From: an uncultured Alphaproteobacteria bacterium
GTDB lineage: Bacteria; Pseudomonadota; Alphaproteobacteria; RF32; CAG-239
Direction: 5' to 3'
NCBI GenBank assembly: GCA_944393695.1
Contig: CALYAY010000002.1
Span: 1 to 46,243, forward strand
Length of the DNA: 46,243 nt
The notes beneath the pieces are model-generated. The model saw nothing but the letters and a program-made list of their open reading frames with translations. It did no database searches and was not told where the DNA came from. Positions 1-8,423 of the stretch are shown one piece after another. How positions within the stretch are numbered: position 1 is the first letter of the stretch; every line of letters begins with the position of its first letter. A program made the translations under genes and the position numbers.

Positions 1-2
1 TT

Positions 3-92
3 CCGACAGAAGATGAGTTTATAGAATATTTCTTCTTCCACACAGTGATTTGTGATGATCCAGATGCCTGGGGCGGTGGCGGATTGGACTAA
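3..92 (+). CDS. 3' end of an unidentified gene (partial)
   Basis: The frame starting at base 3 is open from the window edge to a TAA at 90-92 and gives about 29 residues ending in TVICDDPDAWGGGGLD. The tail is acidic and glycine-rich. A strong hairpin terminator follows 22 bases later, which supports a real gene end. Too little is visible to name the product. Confidence 0.55.
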   Translation, partial: PTEDEFIEYFFFHTVICDDPDAWGGGGLD

Positions 93-114
93 TCACTGCA
101 GCAAATATTAAATC

Positions 115-142
115 AAAAACCCGGGCTCTTCCCCGGGTTTTT
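115..142. terminator. Bidirectional hairpin terminator
   Basis: The arms AAAAACCCGGG (115-125) and CCCGGGTTTTT (132-142) pair perfectly around a six-base loop. The flanking A and T runs let it act on both strands. It separates the rightward gene ending at 92 from the leftward yqaA group ending at 147. Confidence 0.85.
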
Positions 143-146
143 GACA

Positions 147-767
147 TTAATTCATATACTTGATGGCATAAAAACCGCCCAAAAGCAAAATCAAAAACAA
201 CACCGACAATATGCCGAGATTTTTCTCAATAAACACTTTCATCGGTTCTCCGTATTTTTTCAGCAGCCACGCCACCAGATAAAAACGCATACCTCGGGCT
301 ACAACCGAAGCAATACCGAACACCCAGAGATTAAGCCCCACGGCACCGCTGGCAATAGTCACCACCTTATAAGGAAAAGGCGTCAGCCCCGCACCAAACA
401 CAATCCAGGCGCCCCATTCATGATAATACCCCTGAAAAACTTCAAACTGATGAATATAGCCGTAAAAGCTCAAAATCGGCTTGGCAATAAGCTCATACCC
501 GAATACTCCGATAGCATAGCCGAAATAACCACCCAAAACACTGGCCACCGTCGCCACACCGGCAATTTTCCAGGCCTTGCCCGGAGTTGCCAAAACCATC
601 GGAATCAACATAATATCCGGCGGAATGGGAAAAAACGAACTCTCAATAAAAGCCACCGCCGCCAGAAACCACATTGCATGTTTATCAGAGGCCATACGTA
701 TCATCCAGTCATAACAGGCATGAACCATACGGTGAAAATAATCGCTGAGTCTTTTCAAAACCATCAT
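147..767 (-). CDS. YqaA/DedA-like (SNARE-associated, VTT) inner membrane protein
   Basis: The 206-residue protein has several hydrophobic segments and fits the YqaA branch of the DedA/VTT membrane family. Visible marks are the FIESSFFPIPPD segment near residues 40-51 and a GAGLTPFPYKVVTI motif in the second half, both matching the re-entrant-loop proline and glycine motifs of the family. DedA proteins are linked to membrane lipid flipping and envelope homeostasis; the substrate of this branch is not known to me. The start overlaps the stop of folD by four bases (ATGA), so it is probably translationally coupled and last in the folD operon. Confidence 0.85.
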   Translation of the reverse strand: MMVLKRLSDYFHRMVHACYDWMIRMASDKHAMWFLAAVAFIESSFFPIPPDIMLIPMVLATPGKAWKIAGVATVASVLGGYFGYAIGVFGYELIAKPILSFYGYIHQFEVFQGYYHEWGAWIVFGAGLTPFPYKVVTIASGAVGLNLWVFGIASVVARGMRFYLVAWLLKKYGEPMKVFIEKNLGILSVLFLILLLGGFYAIKYMN

Positions 768-1609
768 AAATCCTTTTTCTTTTGTTTAACATAAGCTTCC
801 CAGACATTTTCCAACAGCATAGCCACGGTCATCACCCCCACGCCGCCGGGAACCGGAGTCAGATAAGCCGCTTTTTCTGCAGCCTCCCCAAAATCCACAT
901 CGCCGCACAAACGCCCGTCCACCCGGTTAATTCCGACATCAATAACAATGGCTCCGGGTTTTATCCAGTCTTTTTTCACAATCTTCGGCTTACCGCAGGC
1001 CGCCACCAGAATATCTGCCTGCCGCGCCAGCTCTGCCAGATTCCGCGTCCGAGAATGAGTAACGGTGACCGTGCAGTCATATTGCAGCAGCAACGAAGCC
1101 AGCGGTCGGCCGACAATATTCGAACGCCCAATAATCACCGCATGCTTTCCGCTCAGATTTTCTCCCGTCGACTGCAACATATACAAAATTCCTTTGGGTG
1201 TCGCCGGAATCAGCCCGTCCCGCCTGTTTGTGGCCAGCAATCCGCTGTTATACACGCCGAAACCGTCCACATCCTTCTCCGGAGAAATATGCCGCAACAC
1301 GGCAAAACTGTCCAAATGTTTCGGCAAAGGCATCTGCACGATAATCCCCGTCACTTCCCGGTCATTATTCAGCTTTTCCACCAATCCGGTAATCTCTTCC
1401 TGAGACACATCCGCACTCAGATGATGAATAACGCAGATCATCCCCGCCTCTTCCGCGGCTTTCTTTTTATTGCGGTCATAAATCAGACTGGCCTCGTCAT
1501 CCCCGGCCAAAACCACCGCCAAATGCGGTGTTCCGCCATCTGCCGCAATTTTTTCTTTCAGCCGAGTGCGAATATCCGCCGCCAGTTTTCTTCCGTCAAT
1601 TATCTGCAT
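764..1609 (-). CDS. folD: Bifunctional methylenetetrahydrofolate dehydrogenase / methenyltetrahydrofolate cyclohydrolase
   Basis: FolD interconverts 5,10-methylene-, 5,10-methenyl- and 10-formyl-tetrahydrofolate in the cytosol, using NADP. The protein begins MQIIDGRKLA and shows the substrate-site VQMPLPKHL motif and the nucleotide-binding GRSNIVGRP motif; the C-terminal PVPGGVGVMT motif is also present. The frame is open further upstream to 1723, but family length (about 281 residues) and a GGAAGGTGA ribosome-binding site just before 1609 decide the start. It overlaps the end of the DUF167 gene by 14 bases and the start of the YqaA gene by four, so the three are one operon. Certain assignment. 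Confidence 0.96.
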   Translation of the reverse strand: MQIIDGRKLAADIRTRLKEKIAADGGTPHLAVVLAGDDEASLIYDRNKKKAAEEAGMICVIHHLSADVSQEEITGLVEKLNNDREVTGIIVQMPLPKHLDSFAVLRHISPEKDVDGFGVYNSGLLATNRRDGLIPATPKGILYMLQSTGENLSGKHAVIIGRSNIVGRPLASLLLQYDCTVTVTHSRTRNLAELARQADILVAACGKPKIVKKDWIKPGAIVIDVGINRVDGRLCGDVDFGEAAEKAAYLTPVPGGVGVMTVAMLLENVWEAYVKQKKKDL

Positions 1610-1934
1610 CTTCACCTTCCAACTGCTGCAGCCTGAAAACAACATCCTCTGCCGGTTCTGAAATTTCAAGCCTCTTGCAACGCTCCGTTTCCCCGCCGGT
1701 AATCTTAATCGCCGATTTGGCAATTTTAAGCCTTTTGGACAGCAGATTAATCAGGCTTTTATTGGCTTTTCCCTTTTCCGGAACAGTTGTCACGCAAACC
1801 TTCAAATATTCATTTTCCGCCGCATCAAAAAAACAACCGCCGATTTTCTCAGCCGCAGCATTTGGCGTCAGGCGAACCCGCAACACCACTTTGTTATCTT
1901 TGACTTCCCAAAACAAAAACTTCTCCGCCGGCAT
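1596..1934 (-). CDS. DUF167 family protein (YggU type)
   Basis: A small soluble protein of 112 residues. The central VRLTPNAAAEKIGG stretch and VTTVPEKGKANKSLINLLSKRL segment (shown here across residues about 20-70) are the conserved features of the DUF167/YggU family. The biochemical role of the family is unknown. It commonly sits next to yggT, as here, where a YggT gene lies 47 bases upstream. Its 3' end overlaps folD. No strong ribosome-binding site is visible before the start. Confidence 0.88.
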   Translation of the reverse strand: MPAEKFLFWEVKDNKVVLRVRLTPNAAAEKIGGCFFDAAENEYLKVCVTTVPEKGKANKSLINLLSKRLKIAKSAIKITGGETERCKRLEISEPAEDVVFRLQQLEGEDADN

Positions 1935-1981
1935 TCAAAACGCCAAAGCCCTGCCGCCACCGGGCCGGGCTTTGCCACTTT

Positions 1982-2281
1982 CTACAAAACCAATTCTGAA
2001 AGCCTGAACACCAGACGCCCTAAAAACAGCAGCACCAGCAGCAAAATAAACGGCGAAAAATCCACCCCCGAAAACGGCGGGATTTTCTCACCTATTTTTT
2101 TATACACCGGTTGCGTCAAGGCCTGCAAAATTTCCATTGTTTTCCGGGCATACTTATTGCTCACATCCAAAACCTTAAAATGAATCAGCCAGTGTAAAAC
2201 CACTTCAACGACCACGATTTTAAAATAAATATCAATCACAAAAGCAATGATATACAAAAAAGGCTCAATAATAACTCCCAT
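1982..2281 (-). CDS. YggT family inner membrane protein
   Basis: The 99-residue protein has two long hydrophobic stretches, one at the N-terminus (about residues 5-30) and one at the C-terminus (about 75-95), with a polar middle containing LTQPVYKKIGEKIPP and GVDFSPF, the usual YggT signature. YggT proteins are small membrane proteins linked in other bacteria to osmotic stress and cell division; a precise role is not established. An AGGAG site lies nine bases before the start. It is followed by the DUF167 gene and folD, the same order seen in many proteobacteria. Confidence 0.88.
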   Translation of the reverse strand: MGVIIEPFLYIIAFVIDIYFKIVVVEVVLHWLIHFKVLDVSNKYARKTMEILQALTQPVYKKIGEKIPPFSGVDFSPFILLLVLLFLGRLVFRLSELVL

Positions 2282-2303
2282 TTAAGCAGCTCCTAAAAAT
2301 AAA

Positions 2304-3308
2304 TCACACCCGCTGTGCACCAGCGTTTTCCATTCTGTTTTTTAGCATAAGATAACGCTGCATGTCAAACATCTGTTTTCTTTGGTTAACAGGTTTTACC
2401 GCTTCCCGCTGCTGGGGCGACGTCATCCGCCCCGACAAAGCCATAATATGCCGGGTAAGACTATCCCTGTCCCGAACACTGCCTCTTTTCTCAAGATACT
2501 GCTCGGCCAGACTCTCGTTAAAATAAGACATCGGCCGCGAACGCAGCGAATTTATCAGATAATTATGGCTGACATCAGGTTCAAAATAAACATTAAGCTT
2601 GCGTTTGTCCTCATCCGACATTGCCGGTTTTCCGGCTGTCGCTTCCCGGTACAAAGCTGTCAGCACCCCGGTATAAACAATGGCCAGTGCCTTATCCCTG
2701 GCTTTGCCGCTTTCGTCAAGCGCCTTTTCATCGGAACGGTCACGGGTTGAGGTCACCACGGCACTGCGGATTTCCCGGAGCTTGACCAGCTTCTTGTTCA
2801 GTTCGTCATATTTTGCCTTAACTTTCGGATCAGCCAGATTGCAATTCCGATACAGGGAAATGCAGGTCATCAAATCAACTTCCCGCTGTTCAAAATTTTT
2901 CAGCAGTTCATGCTTATCGGACAAATCTTCATTGCTGATAAAACCGTCATTCATTGCCGAAATAACCTTCTGCCCGTTCTCTATCCAGCCGAAATACTCG
3001 CTTTCCGAAGATGCGCCGTAATCCGAAGAACCGGCATTAATTTTTTCGATACTGTCGGCAACATATTCACTCAGGGCATCAATACTGATTTCTTCTTCCC
3101 CGATTTTAATTTTGGTGCCGGCTTTTTCCGTCATCAGCTCATGAACTGCCGCCTGTTTCTGCCGGGCGTCAATCCGGGGATAACGCTTTTCCACCGCCCG
3201 CGAGATAATCTGTTCCGGACTGTCCGCCCGGTGGTTTTCATCCCGGAACATTCCCATCATCTGCAGGCGCCGGCTTTCTTCACGTCCTTTATTTTCTTCT
3301 GACATCAT
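2304..3308 (-). CDS. Unidentified soluble helical protein
   Basis: I do not recognise this 334-residue protein. It is highly charged, with no signal peptide or membrane segment, and looks almost wholly alpha-helical. A LRSRPMSYF stretch lies in the C-terminal third. An AGAGG site five bases before 3308 supports the start; the second ATG immediately after is an alternative. It lies 24 bases after the TerB-like gene and 22 bases before yggT in the same direction, so it may be cotranscribed with both. In composition it resembles the huge unknown protein at 16784-20500, but I see no clear alignment between them. Confidence 0.7.
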   Translation of the reverse strand: MMSEENKGREESRRLQMMGMFRDENHRADSPEQIISRAVEKRYPRIDARQKQAAVHELMTEKAGTKIKIGEEEISIDALSEYVADSIEKINAGSSDYGASSESEYFGWIENGQKVISAMNDGFISNEDLSDKHELLKNFEQREVDLMTCISLYRNCNLADPKVKAKYDELNKKLVKLREIRSAVVTSTRDRSDEKALDESGKARDKALAIVYTGVLTALYREATAGKPAMSDEDKRKLNVYFEPDVSHNYLINSLRSRPMSYFNESLAEQYLEKRGSVRDRDSLTRHIMALSGRMTSPQQREAVKPVNQRKQMFDMQRYLMLKNRMENAGAQRV

Positions 3309-3332
3309 TACATCCTCTTTTCCGGCTTAATC

Positions 3333-3752
3333 CTAGACTTCCTCAAAAATCAGCCGGCCTTTTTCCTGCCAGATAATTCTCTCTATCACCCAGTTGCTGA
3401 TCTCCTCGACCTTAGCCGGCGCCACCCCCATGGCTTCTCCCGTTTGTCCGATAAACAACACTTCCTCGTCGGAAAGCTCGTCATCGGCATGCGCCAGAAT
3501 GCACATTTCCTTAATCAGCATCAGCGCAGCCTTCCGGTTATCAATTCCCGCGGCCTCCTTCATCAGCTGCTTGTCGTCTTCCTTCTGCCAGATTTCACCG
3601 ATTCTCGCCGCCGGAATTCCGTAACGGTTGGCCATATCGTCAATAAAATCACGTTCACAGTCGTCAACAACGCCGTTGGCCGCCGCCAGCCGGGCAAAAA
3701 GCTTCATAAACGTAACTTTTTGATTTTCGCTGAGCTGTGAAATAATTCTCAT
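3333..3752 (-). CDS. TerB-like (tellurite resistance B / DjlA N-terminal fold) protein
   Basis: The 139-residue helical protein contains two TerB-like acidic turns: AAANGVVDDCERDFIDDMA in the first half and AHADDELSDEEVLF in the second. This pattern (A..DG...D.E...) is typical of the TerB domain, a small all-helical, possibly metal-binding fold found in tellurite-resistance and envelope-linked proteins. The frame is open nine codons further upstream, to 3779, but GGAG placed six bases before 3752 makes the internal ATG the better start. The role is not clear; the neighbour downstream is an unknown gene in the same operon. Confidence 0.65.
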   Translation of the reverse strand: MRIISQLSENQKVTFMKLFARLAAANGVVDDCERDFIDDMANRYGIPAARIGEIWQKEDDKQLMKEAAGIDNRKAALMLIKEMCILAHADDELSDEEVLFIGQTGEAMGVAPAKVEEISNWVIERIIWQEKGRLIFEEV

Positions 3753-3887
3753 ATCATTCTCCAACATGCTGTTTTTCATATTTTTTAATCCCGAGTTTTT
3801 TCCATCAACTTTACTCTAGCAGAAAAAATCCCTCTTTTCCAGCAAAAACGCATTCGGCCCCAAAATTTTCACAACATCAAATAACAT

Positions 3888-3916
3888 TTGAAAAACATTC
3901 ATTTTTGCCCTACAAT
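3888..3916 (+). promoter_or_regulatory. Probable sigma-70 type promoter of miaB operon
   Basis: TTGAAA at 3888-3893 and TACAAT at 3911-3916 are separated by 17 bases, 33 bases before the miaB ATG. It would drive miaB, phoH, ybeY and lnt, which follow with almost no gaps. Confidence 0.55.
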
Positions 3917-3948
3917 ATTCCATTATAATAATAACGGAAAAACCATAA

Positions 3949-5274
3949 ATGAAATATTATATAAAAACTTTCGGCTGCCAGATGAATGTCTACGATTCGG
4001 GACGGATTGCCGGCATACTCAAAACCCTGGGCTATACCGAAGCATCTGCCCTCCCCGAAGCGGATTTGGTTATTTTCAACACCTGTCACATCCGCGAAAA
4101 AGCTGCCGAAAAAGTTTTTTCAGACCTGGGCCGCCTGAATATCATCCGTGAAGAACGTGCCGCCCGCGGGCTTGATACCGTTATCGGCGTCACCGGCTGC
4201 GTTGTTCAGGCCGAAGACGAACAAATCTGGAAACGCGCACCTTTCGTCGACTTTGCCCTCGGCCCGCTCACTTATCACCGCCTGCCCGAAGTTCTGGCCA
4301 AGATCAGCCGCAAAAAAAATCAATTCATAATTGACACTGATTTCCCCGCCGAAGATAAATTTGATTTTCTGCCCGAAAACTATGCCTCCGGAGGTTGTTC
4401 CTTTCTTGCCGTACAGGAAGGCTGCAACAACTTCTGCACTTACTGTGTCGTCCCTTATACCCGGGGCGCGGAATATTCCCGCCCGGTTGAAGCCGTCTTG
4501 GAAGAAGCCCGCCGCCTGATAAAAAGCGGCAGCGTCGAACTCAACCTGCTCGGACAAAACGTTAACTCCTACCATGGCGAAGACGCCTCCGGCCATGAGC
4601 GAAATCTGGCTTACCTGATTCGCCGACTGGCTGAAATTGACGGTCTGCAACGCATCCGCTACACCACTTCTTACCCGGCCGACATGGATGACGAGCTCAT
4701 CTCCTGCTACCGCGATGTCCCGCAGCTGATGCCTTTCCTCCACCTGCCGGTTCAGTCTGGTTCCGACCGCATATTAAAAGCTATGAACCGCCGCCACACT
4801 TCCGGTGACTACCTCAAAATCATCGACAAACTCAAAGCGGCTAATCCCAACATCGGCATGTCGTCTGATTTTATTGTCGGCTTCCCCGGTGAAACCGATA
4901 CTGACTTCCGGGCCACCCTGGATATTGTCAACAAAGTTCAATACATTCAGGCTTTTTCGTTCAAATACAGCCCGCGCCCGGGAACCCCGGCAGCCCTCAT
5001 GCCCGGACAAATTCCCGAAAAAATCAAAAAAGAACGTCTCGAAATTCTGCAGAATCTGCTTTTTGACTATCAGCTGCACTTTAATAATCAATGCGTGGGA
5101 AAAACCATGCCCGTGCTTTTTGAACAAAAAGGCCGCCATAAAGGGCAATTTATCGGCCGCACCCCTTACATGCAAAACCTGCATGCCGAACTGCCCGCCG
5201 ATTGCCTTAACCATATTATCAACATCAAAGTCACCGGTGCCACCACCAATTCGCTGACCGGAAAAGGAGTCTGA
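3949..5274 (+). CDS. miaB: tRNA-2-methylthio-N6-dimethylallyladenosine-37 synthase (radical SAM methylthiotransferase)
   Basis: MiaB adds a methylthio group to i6A37 in tRNAs reading UNN codons. The 441-residue protein shows the N-terminal UPF0004 domain with the three cysteines of the auxiliary 4Fe-4S cluster (in FGCQMN, FNTCHIREKA and VTGCVVQAE), then the radical-SAM motif CNNFCTYC in the middle (about residues 156-163) with the following VPYTRG, and a C-terminal TRAM domain. The QMN and CxxxCxxC motifs distinguish it from RimO and MtaB clearly enough. It starts the alphaproteobacterial miaB-phoH-ybeY-lnt cluster; phoH begins one base after its stop. Confidence 0.96.
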   Translation: MKYYIKTFGCQMNVYDSGRIAGILKTLGYTEASALPEADLVIFNTCHIREKAAEKVFSDLGRLNIIREERAARGLDTVIGVTGCVVQAEDEQIWKRAPFVDFALGPLTYHRLPEVLAKISRKKNQFIIDTDFPAEDKFDFLPENYASGGCSFLAVQEGCNNFCTYCVVPYTRGAEYSRPVEAVLEEARRLIKSGSVELNLLGQNVNSYHGEDASGHERNLAYLIRRLAEIDGLQRIRYTTSYPADMDDELISCYRDVPQLMPFLHLPVQSGSDRILKAMNRRHTSGDYLKIIDKLKAANPNIGMSSDFIVGFPGETDTDFRATLDIVNKVQYIQAFSFKYSPRPGTPAALMPGQIPEKIKKERLEILQNLLFDYQLHFNNQCVGKTMPVLFEQKGRHKGQFIGRTPYMQNLHAELPADCLNHIINIKVTGATTNSLTGKGV

Positions 5275-5275
5275 C

Positions 5276-6241
5276 ATGGAAGATACTTTTGAATTATACA
5301 ACAATCAGCTGGTCCAACAGCTTATCGGCCCTCAGGACAGCAACCTCAAGCTTATTGAAAACATGCTGGAAGTTGAAATTTCCTCCTTCGGCAATCAGAT
5401 AAAAATCAGTGGCAGCAACGATGCCGTAAAAAAAGCCCGCGCCGCCCTGGAGATTTTGCATCACAAACTCTCCAAAGGCATCGAAATCGGCGAACAGGAA
5501 GTCAAAGCCGCCGTCCGCATGAGCTCTGATGAAAACACTCCGCCCGAAGAGGAAAACTCCTTGGCCGATATTGTGCTCAAAACAAAAAAACGCCATATTT
5601 ATCCCCGTTCGGCCACCCAGGCCCGTTACATTCAGGAAATGATGAAAAACGAAATGGTTTTCGGCCTCGGCCCTGCCGGTACGGGTAAAACCTACCTGGC
5701 CGTGGCTCTGGCGGTTTCCATGATGCTTGAAGGCAAAATCGACAAGATTATCCTGTCCCGTCCGGCCGTCGAAGCGGGAGAAAACCTGGGCTTTCTGCCC
5801 GGTGACCTCAAAGACAAGGTTGATCCTTATCTCCGCCCGCTTTACGATGCTCTTTACGAAATGCTTCCCGCCGAACAGGTTGATAAAAAACTGGCCATAG
5901 GAGAAATTGAAATTGCCCCGCTGGCTTTCATGCGCGGCCGCACCCTCTCTAACGCCTTTATCATCCTGGATGAAGCTCAAAACACCACCCCCATGCAGAT
6001 GAAAATGTTTCTGACCCGTCTGGGTGAAAACTCCCGCATGGTCGTCAACGGCGACTTGAGCCAGGTAGACCTGCCGCGCGGCATCATTTCCGGCCTGAAA
6101 GACGCTCTGGATACACTGGATAAAGTTCCCGGCATCGGTTCTGTCACTTTCAGCGCCGCCGACGTTGTCCGCCACGGACTGGTTGCCAAAATCGTAAAAG
6201 CTTATGAAGAAAAAGGAAAGAAACAACACGGCTATGATTAA
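5276..6241 (+). CDS. phoH: PhoH family ATPase
   Basis: A 321-residue PhoH-like protein. The N-terminal part (about 1-80) resembles a KH-type nucleic-acid-binding segment; the ATPase core has the Walker A motif GPAGTGKT (about residues 132-139), the LSRPAVEAGENLGFLPG stretch typical of the family, and the Walker B region FIILDEAQN. The PhoH family is tied to RNA metabolism together with YbeY, although its exact reaction is unsettled. It follows miaB with a one-base gap and overlaps ybeY by eight bases, so the three are translated as one unit. Confidence 0.94.
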   Translation: MEDTFELYNNQLVQQLIGPQDSNLKLIENMLEVEISSFGNQIKISGSNDAVKKARAALEILHHKLSKGIEIGEQEVKAAVRMSSDENTPPEEENSLADIVLKTKKRHIYPRSATQARYIQEMMKNEMVFGLGPAGTGKTYLAVALAVSMMLEGKIDKIILSRPAVEAGENLGFLPGDLKDKVDPYLRPLYDALYEMLPAEQVDKKLAIGEIEIAPLAFMRGRTLSNAFIILDEAQNTTPMQMKMFLTRLGENSRMVVNGDLSQVDLPRGIISGLKDALDTLDKVPGIGSVTFSAADVVRHGLVAKIVKAYEEKGKKQHGYD

Positions 6242-6752
6242 CCCGGTTTTATGCTTTAATATTGAAGATGACGGCTGGGACAATGCTCTCAGCTGTCCGG
6301 AAACTCTGTCGGAAAACATCATGAACACGGCTCTGGACTACATGGACGGCACCGGCAGCCTTGATTTTCTGCCTCAGGACAAGACGATTCTCATCGGCCT
6401 GACCCTTGATAATGACGAAAACGTCCGCCGCCTCAACAAAGAATTTCGCAACATGGACAAGCCGACCAACGTCCTCTCTTTTGCCAATATTGACGATCCG
6501 GACTTTGCCGCCGACTGCCAGACTTTTGAAGAAGTCGAACTGGGCGATATCATCATCGCCCTGGAAACCACTTCCCGCGAAGCTGAAACCAAAGGCATTA
6601 CCCTGCATGACCACTTCTGCCATTTGTTCATCCATGGTCTGTTGCACCTGCTGGGCTTTGATCATCAAAACGACGACGAAGCCGAAATCATGGAACAACA
6701 CGAGATTAATATCTTAAAACGTCTCGGCATCGCCAACCCCTACATGGAATAA
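6234..6752 (+). CDS. ybeY: Endoribonuclease YbeY (rRNA maturation)
   Basis: YbeY is a zinc-dependent endoribonuclease used in 16S rRNA 3' end processing and ribosome quality control. The zinc-binding motif HGLLHLLGFDH (H-x3-H-x5-H) is present near residue 130, and NxxFRxxDKPTNVLSF (in RLNKEFRNMDKPTNVLSF) is the family signature. The start at 6234 (MINPVL) is preferred because AAGGAAAG lies upstream of it; a start at 6204 has no ribosome-binding site. It lies inside the end of phoH. In many proteobacteria a corC-type gene follows; here lnt follows directly, eight bases later. Confidence 0.95.
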   Translation: MINPVLCFNIEDDGWDNALSCPETLSENIMNTALDYMDGTGSLDFLPQDKTILIGLTLDNDENVRRLNKEFRNMDKPTNVLSFANIDDPDFAADCQTFEEVELGDIIIALETTSREAETKGITLHDHFCHLFIHGLLHLLGFDHQNDDEAEIMEQHEINILKRLGIANPYME

Positions 6753-6759
6753 TCATCTC

Positions 6760-8292
6760 ATGCACCATTTTCTGCGTGACTATCCCAAAATCACGGCTTT
6801 TATTTGCGGATTATCCGCCGTTGCGGCTCTGCCGCCGTATTTCATGCTGCCGGTTCTTATTCCTGCATTCAGCATTCTTCTGTTGCTGATAAACGCCGCT
6901 TCAGAAAAAAAACAGGCTTTTGCCATAGGATACTGGTTTGGCTTCGGCTTTTTTGCCCTTGGTTTTTCCTGGATCGGCAATGCCCTGCTGATTGATGCGG
7001 AAACTTTCGGCTGGCTGTATCCCCTGGCCTTCTTGGGCAGCGGTGCATTTTTCGGACTGTTCCCGGGACTGGCCGCCTGGCTCACTTTCCAACTGCCGGG
7101 TTTCACGGCCCGTTTTTTTGCCTTCCCGGCTATCTGGGTCCTGAGTGAATGGCTACGCAGCTTTATTCTCAGCGGTTTCCCCTGGAATCTCATCGGCTCG
7201 GCATTGGCCTTTCACCCGGCATTCATCCAGTTTGCCGCCATCGCCGGCACTTATGGCCTGTCACTCTTATTGATACACTGGGCCCAGCTGGCTGCCTGGC
7301 CCCTGCACACCGGCACCAAATGCAGCCTGACCGCCGCTCTCATCGCCTTCATCACCTTATCCGCCGCAACTGCCGGATTCGGATTCGCCCGGCTGCATTC
7401 TTACCCCGATTCGTCTGCGCCTTCCGAATATAAAATACGCATTGTCCAACCGGCCATTCCCCAGCGCCTGAAATGGAACCAATCCATGCTGGAAGACAAC
7501 TTCCGCCGCTACCTGGAGCTCAGCCGCAGCCCCGGACTGGAAAAAATCAATATGGTCATCTGGGGTGAAACGGCAAGTCCTTTTCCGCTGGAACTTGATG
7601 AGCAGCACCGTCACCTGCTGCAAACTGCCGTTCCGCCGCACGGTTATCTCATGACCGGCACCCTGCGTTACCTACCGGACAGCATCACCGGCCGTTATTT
7701 GCCGCGCAATTCCATGCTCACCCTGGACAGCGCCGGCAACATCGCCGCCGTTTATGACAAATCCCATCTTGTTCCCTTTGGGGAATATATTCCTCTTCGT
7801 TCTTATCTTCCCGCATCTCTGCGCCCGGTCACCAATACGATTTCCGACTTTCAACCCGGAAACGGCCCGCAAACACTCAAACTTAAAGATTTTCCGTCTC
7901 TCGGCACTGCAATTTGCTATGAAATCATCTTTCCTTCCCGGGTCATAGACCGCACCGACCGCCCGGAAATCCTCGTTAATCTGACTAACGACGGCTGGTA
8001 CGGCGACAGTGCCGGCCCCCGCCAGCACCTGACCGCAGCCCGACTTCGGGCCGTTGAAGAAGGAATAACCGTTGTCCGCGCCGCAAATTCAGGCATCAGC
8101 GCCGTTTTTTCACCGCTGGGTAAAACTCTCGGTCGGCTGGAATTAAACGTTTCCGGCATTCTCGATACCGCACTGCCCATCCGCCGCACTGTCCCGGCCT
8201 TCTACGGACAAAACGGCAACCTTGTCCCCCTGGGACTGTGTCTTCTCATTCTGATTGCAACACATTTTTTTGCCTGCAACAAATTAAAATAA
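6760..8292 (+). CDS. lnt: Apolipoprotein N-acyltransferase
   Basis: Lnt transfers a fatty acid from a phospholipid to the N-terminal cysteine of lipoproteins in the inner membrane, the last step of lipoprotein maturation. The 510-residue protein has a hydrophobic N-terminal half (several membrane helices to about residue 210) and a nitrilase-type catalytic domain. The catalytic Glu lies in IWGETASPFP, the Lys in DKSHLVPFGEYIP and the Cys in GTAICYEIIFP. A final hydrophobic helix is at the C-terminus. All three catalytic residues are intact. It lies seven bases after ybeY. Confidence 0.96.
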   Translation: MHHFLRDYPKITAFICGLSAVAALPPYFMLPVLIPAFSILLLLINAASEKKQAFAIGYWFGFGFFALGFSWIGNALLIDAETFGWLYPLAFLGSGAFFGLFPGLAAWLTFQLPGFTARFFAFPAIWVLSEWLRSFILSGFPWNLIGSALAFHPAFIQFAAIAGTYGLSLLLIHWAQLAAWPLHTGTKCSLTAALIAFITLSAATAGFGFARLHSYPDSSAPSEYKIRIVQPAIPQRLKWNQSMLEDNFRRYLELSRSPGLEKINMVIWGETASPFPLELDEQHRHLLQTAVPPHGYLMTGTLRYLPDSITGRYLPRNSMLTLDSAGNIAAVYDKSHLVPFGEYIPLRSYLPASLRPVTNTISDFQPGNGPQTLKLKDFPSLGTAICYEIIFPSRVIDRTDRPEILVNLTNDGWYGDSAGPRQHLTAARLRAVEEGITVVRAANSGISAVFSPLGKTLGRLELNVSGILDTALPIRRTVPAFYGQNGNLVPLGLCLLILIATHFFACNKLK

Positions 8293-8364
8293 ACCGATTT
8301 ATTATAATGCAATTTTTAATAATCGGTATACATTCAAAACTACAAAAAAAAAAGAAAATATCAG

Positions 8365-8423
8365 TTGACGAAATAGGGATAAAATCCTATTTTTATACTG
8401 AACTAATTAAAAAGGATTTTATC
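8365..8423 (+). promoter_or_regulatory. xre promoter with an inverted-repeat operator
   Basis: TTGACG at 8365-8370 and TATTTT at 8388-8393 are 17 bases apart. GATAAAATCC (8378-8387) sits in the spacer; its exact reverse complement GGATTTTATC lies at 8414-8423, directly against the ATG and overlapping the ribosome-binding site. The first site also belongs to the short palindrome GGATAAAATCC at 8377-8387. This arrangement would suit repression by the Xre protein itself. The -10 match is weak, so the exact start of transcription is uncertain. Confidence 0.5.

Noticed and set aside
5294..6328. A long open frame on the minus strand opposite phoH
   Set aside because: It lies wholly over phoH and the start of ybeY, which have intact motifs; its protein has no recognisable features and its openness follows from the codon bias of the real genes.
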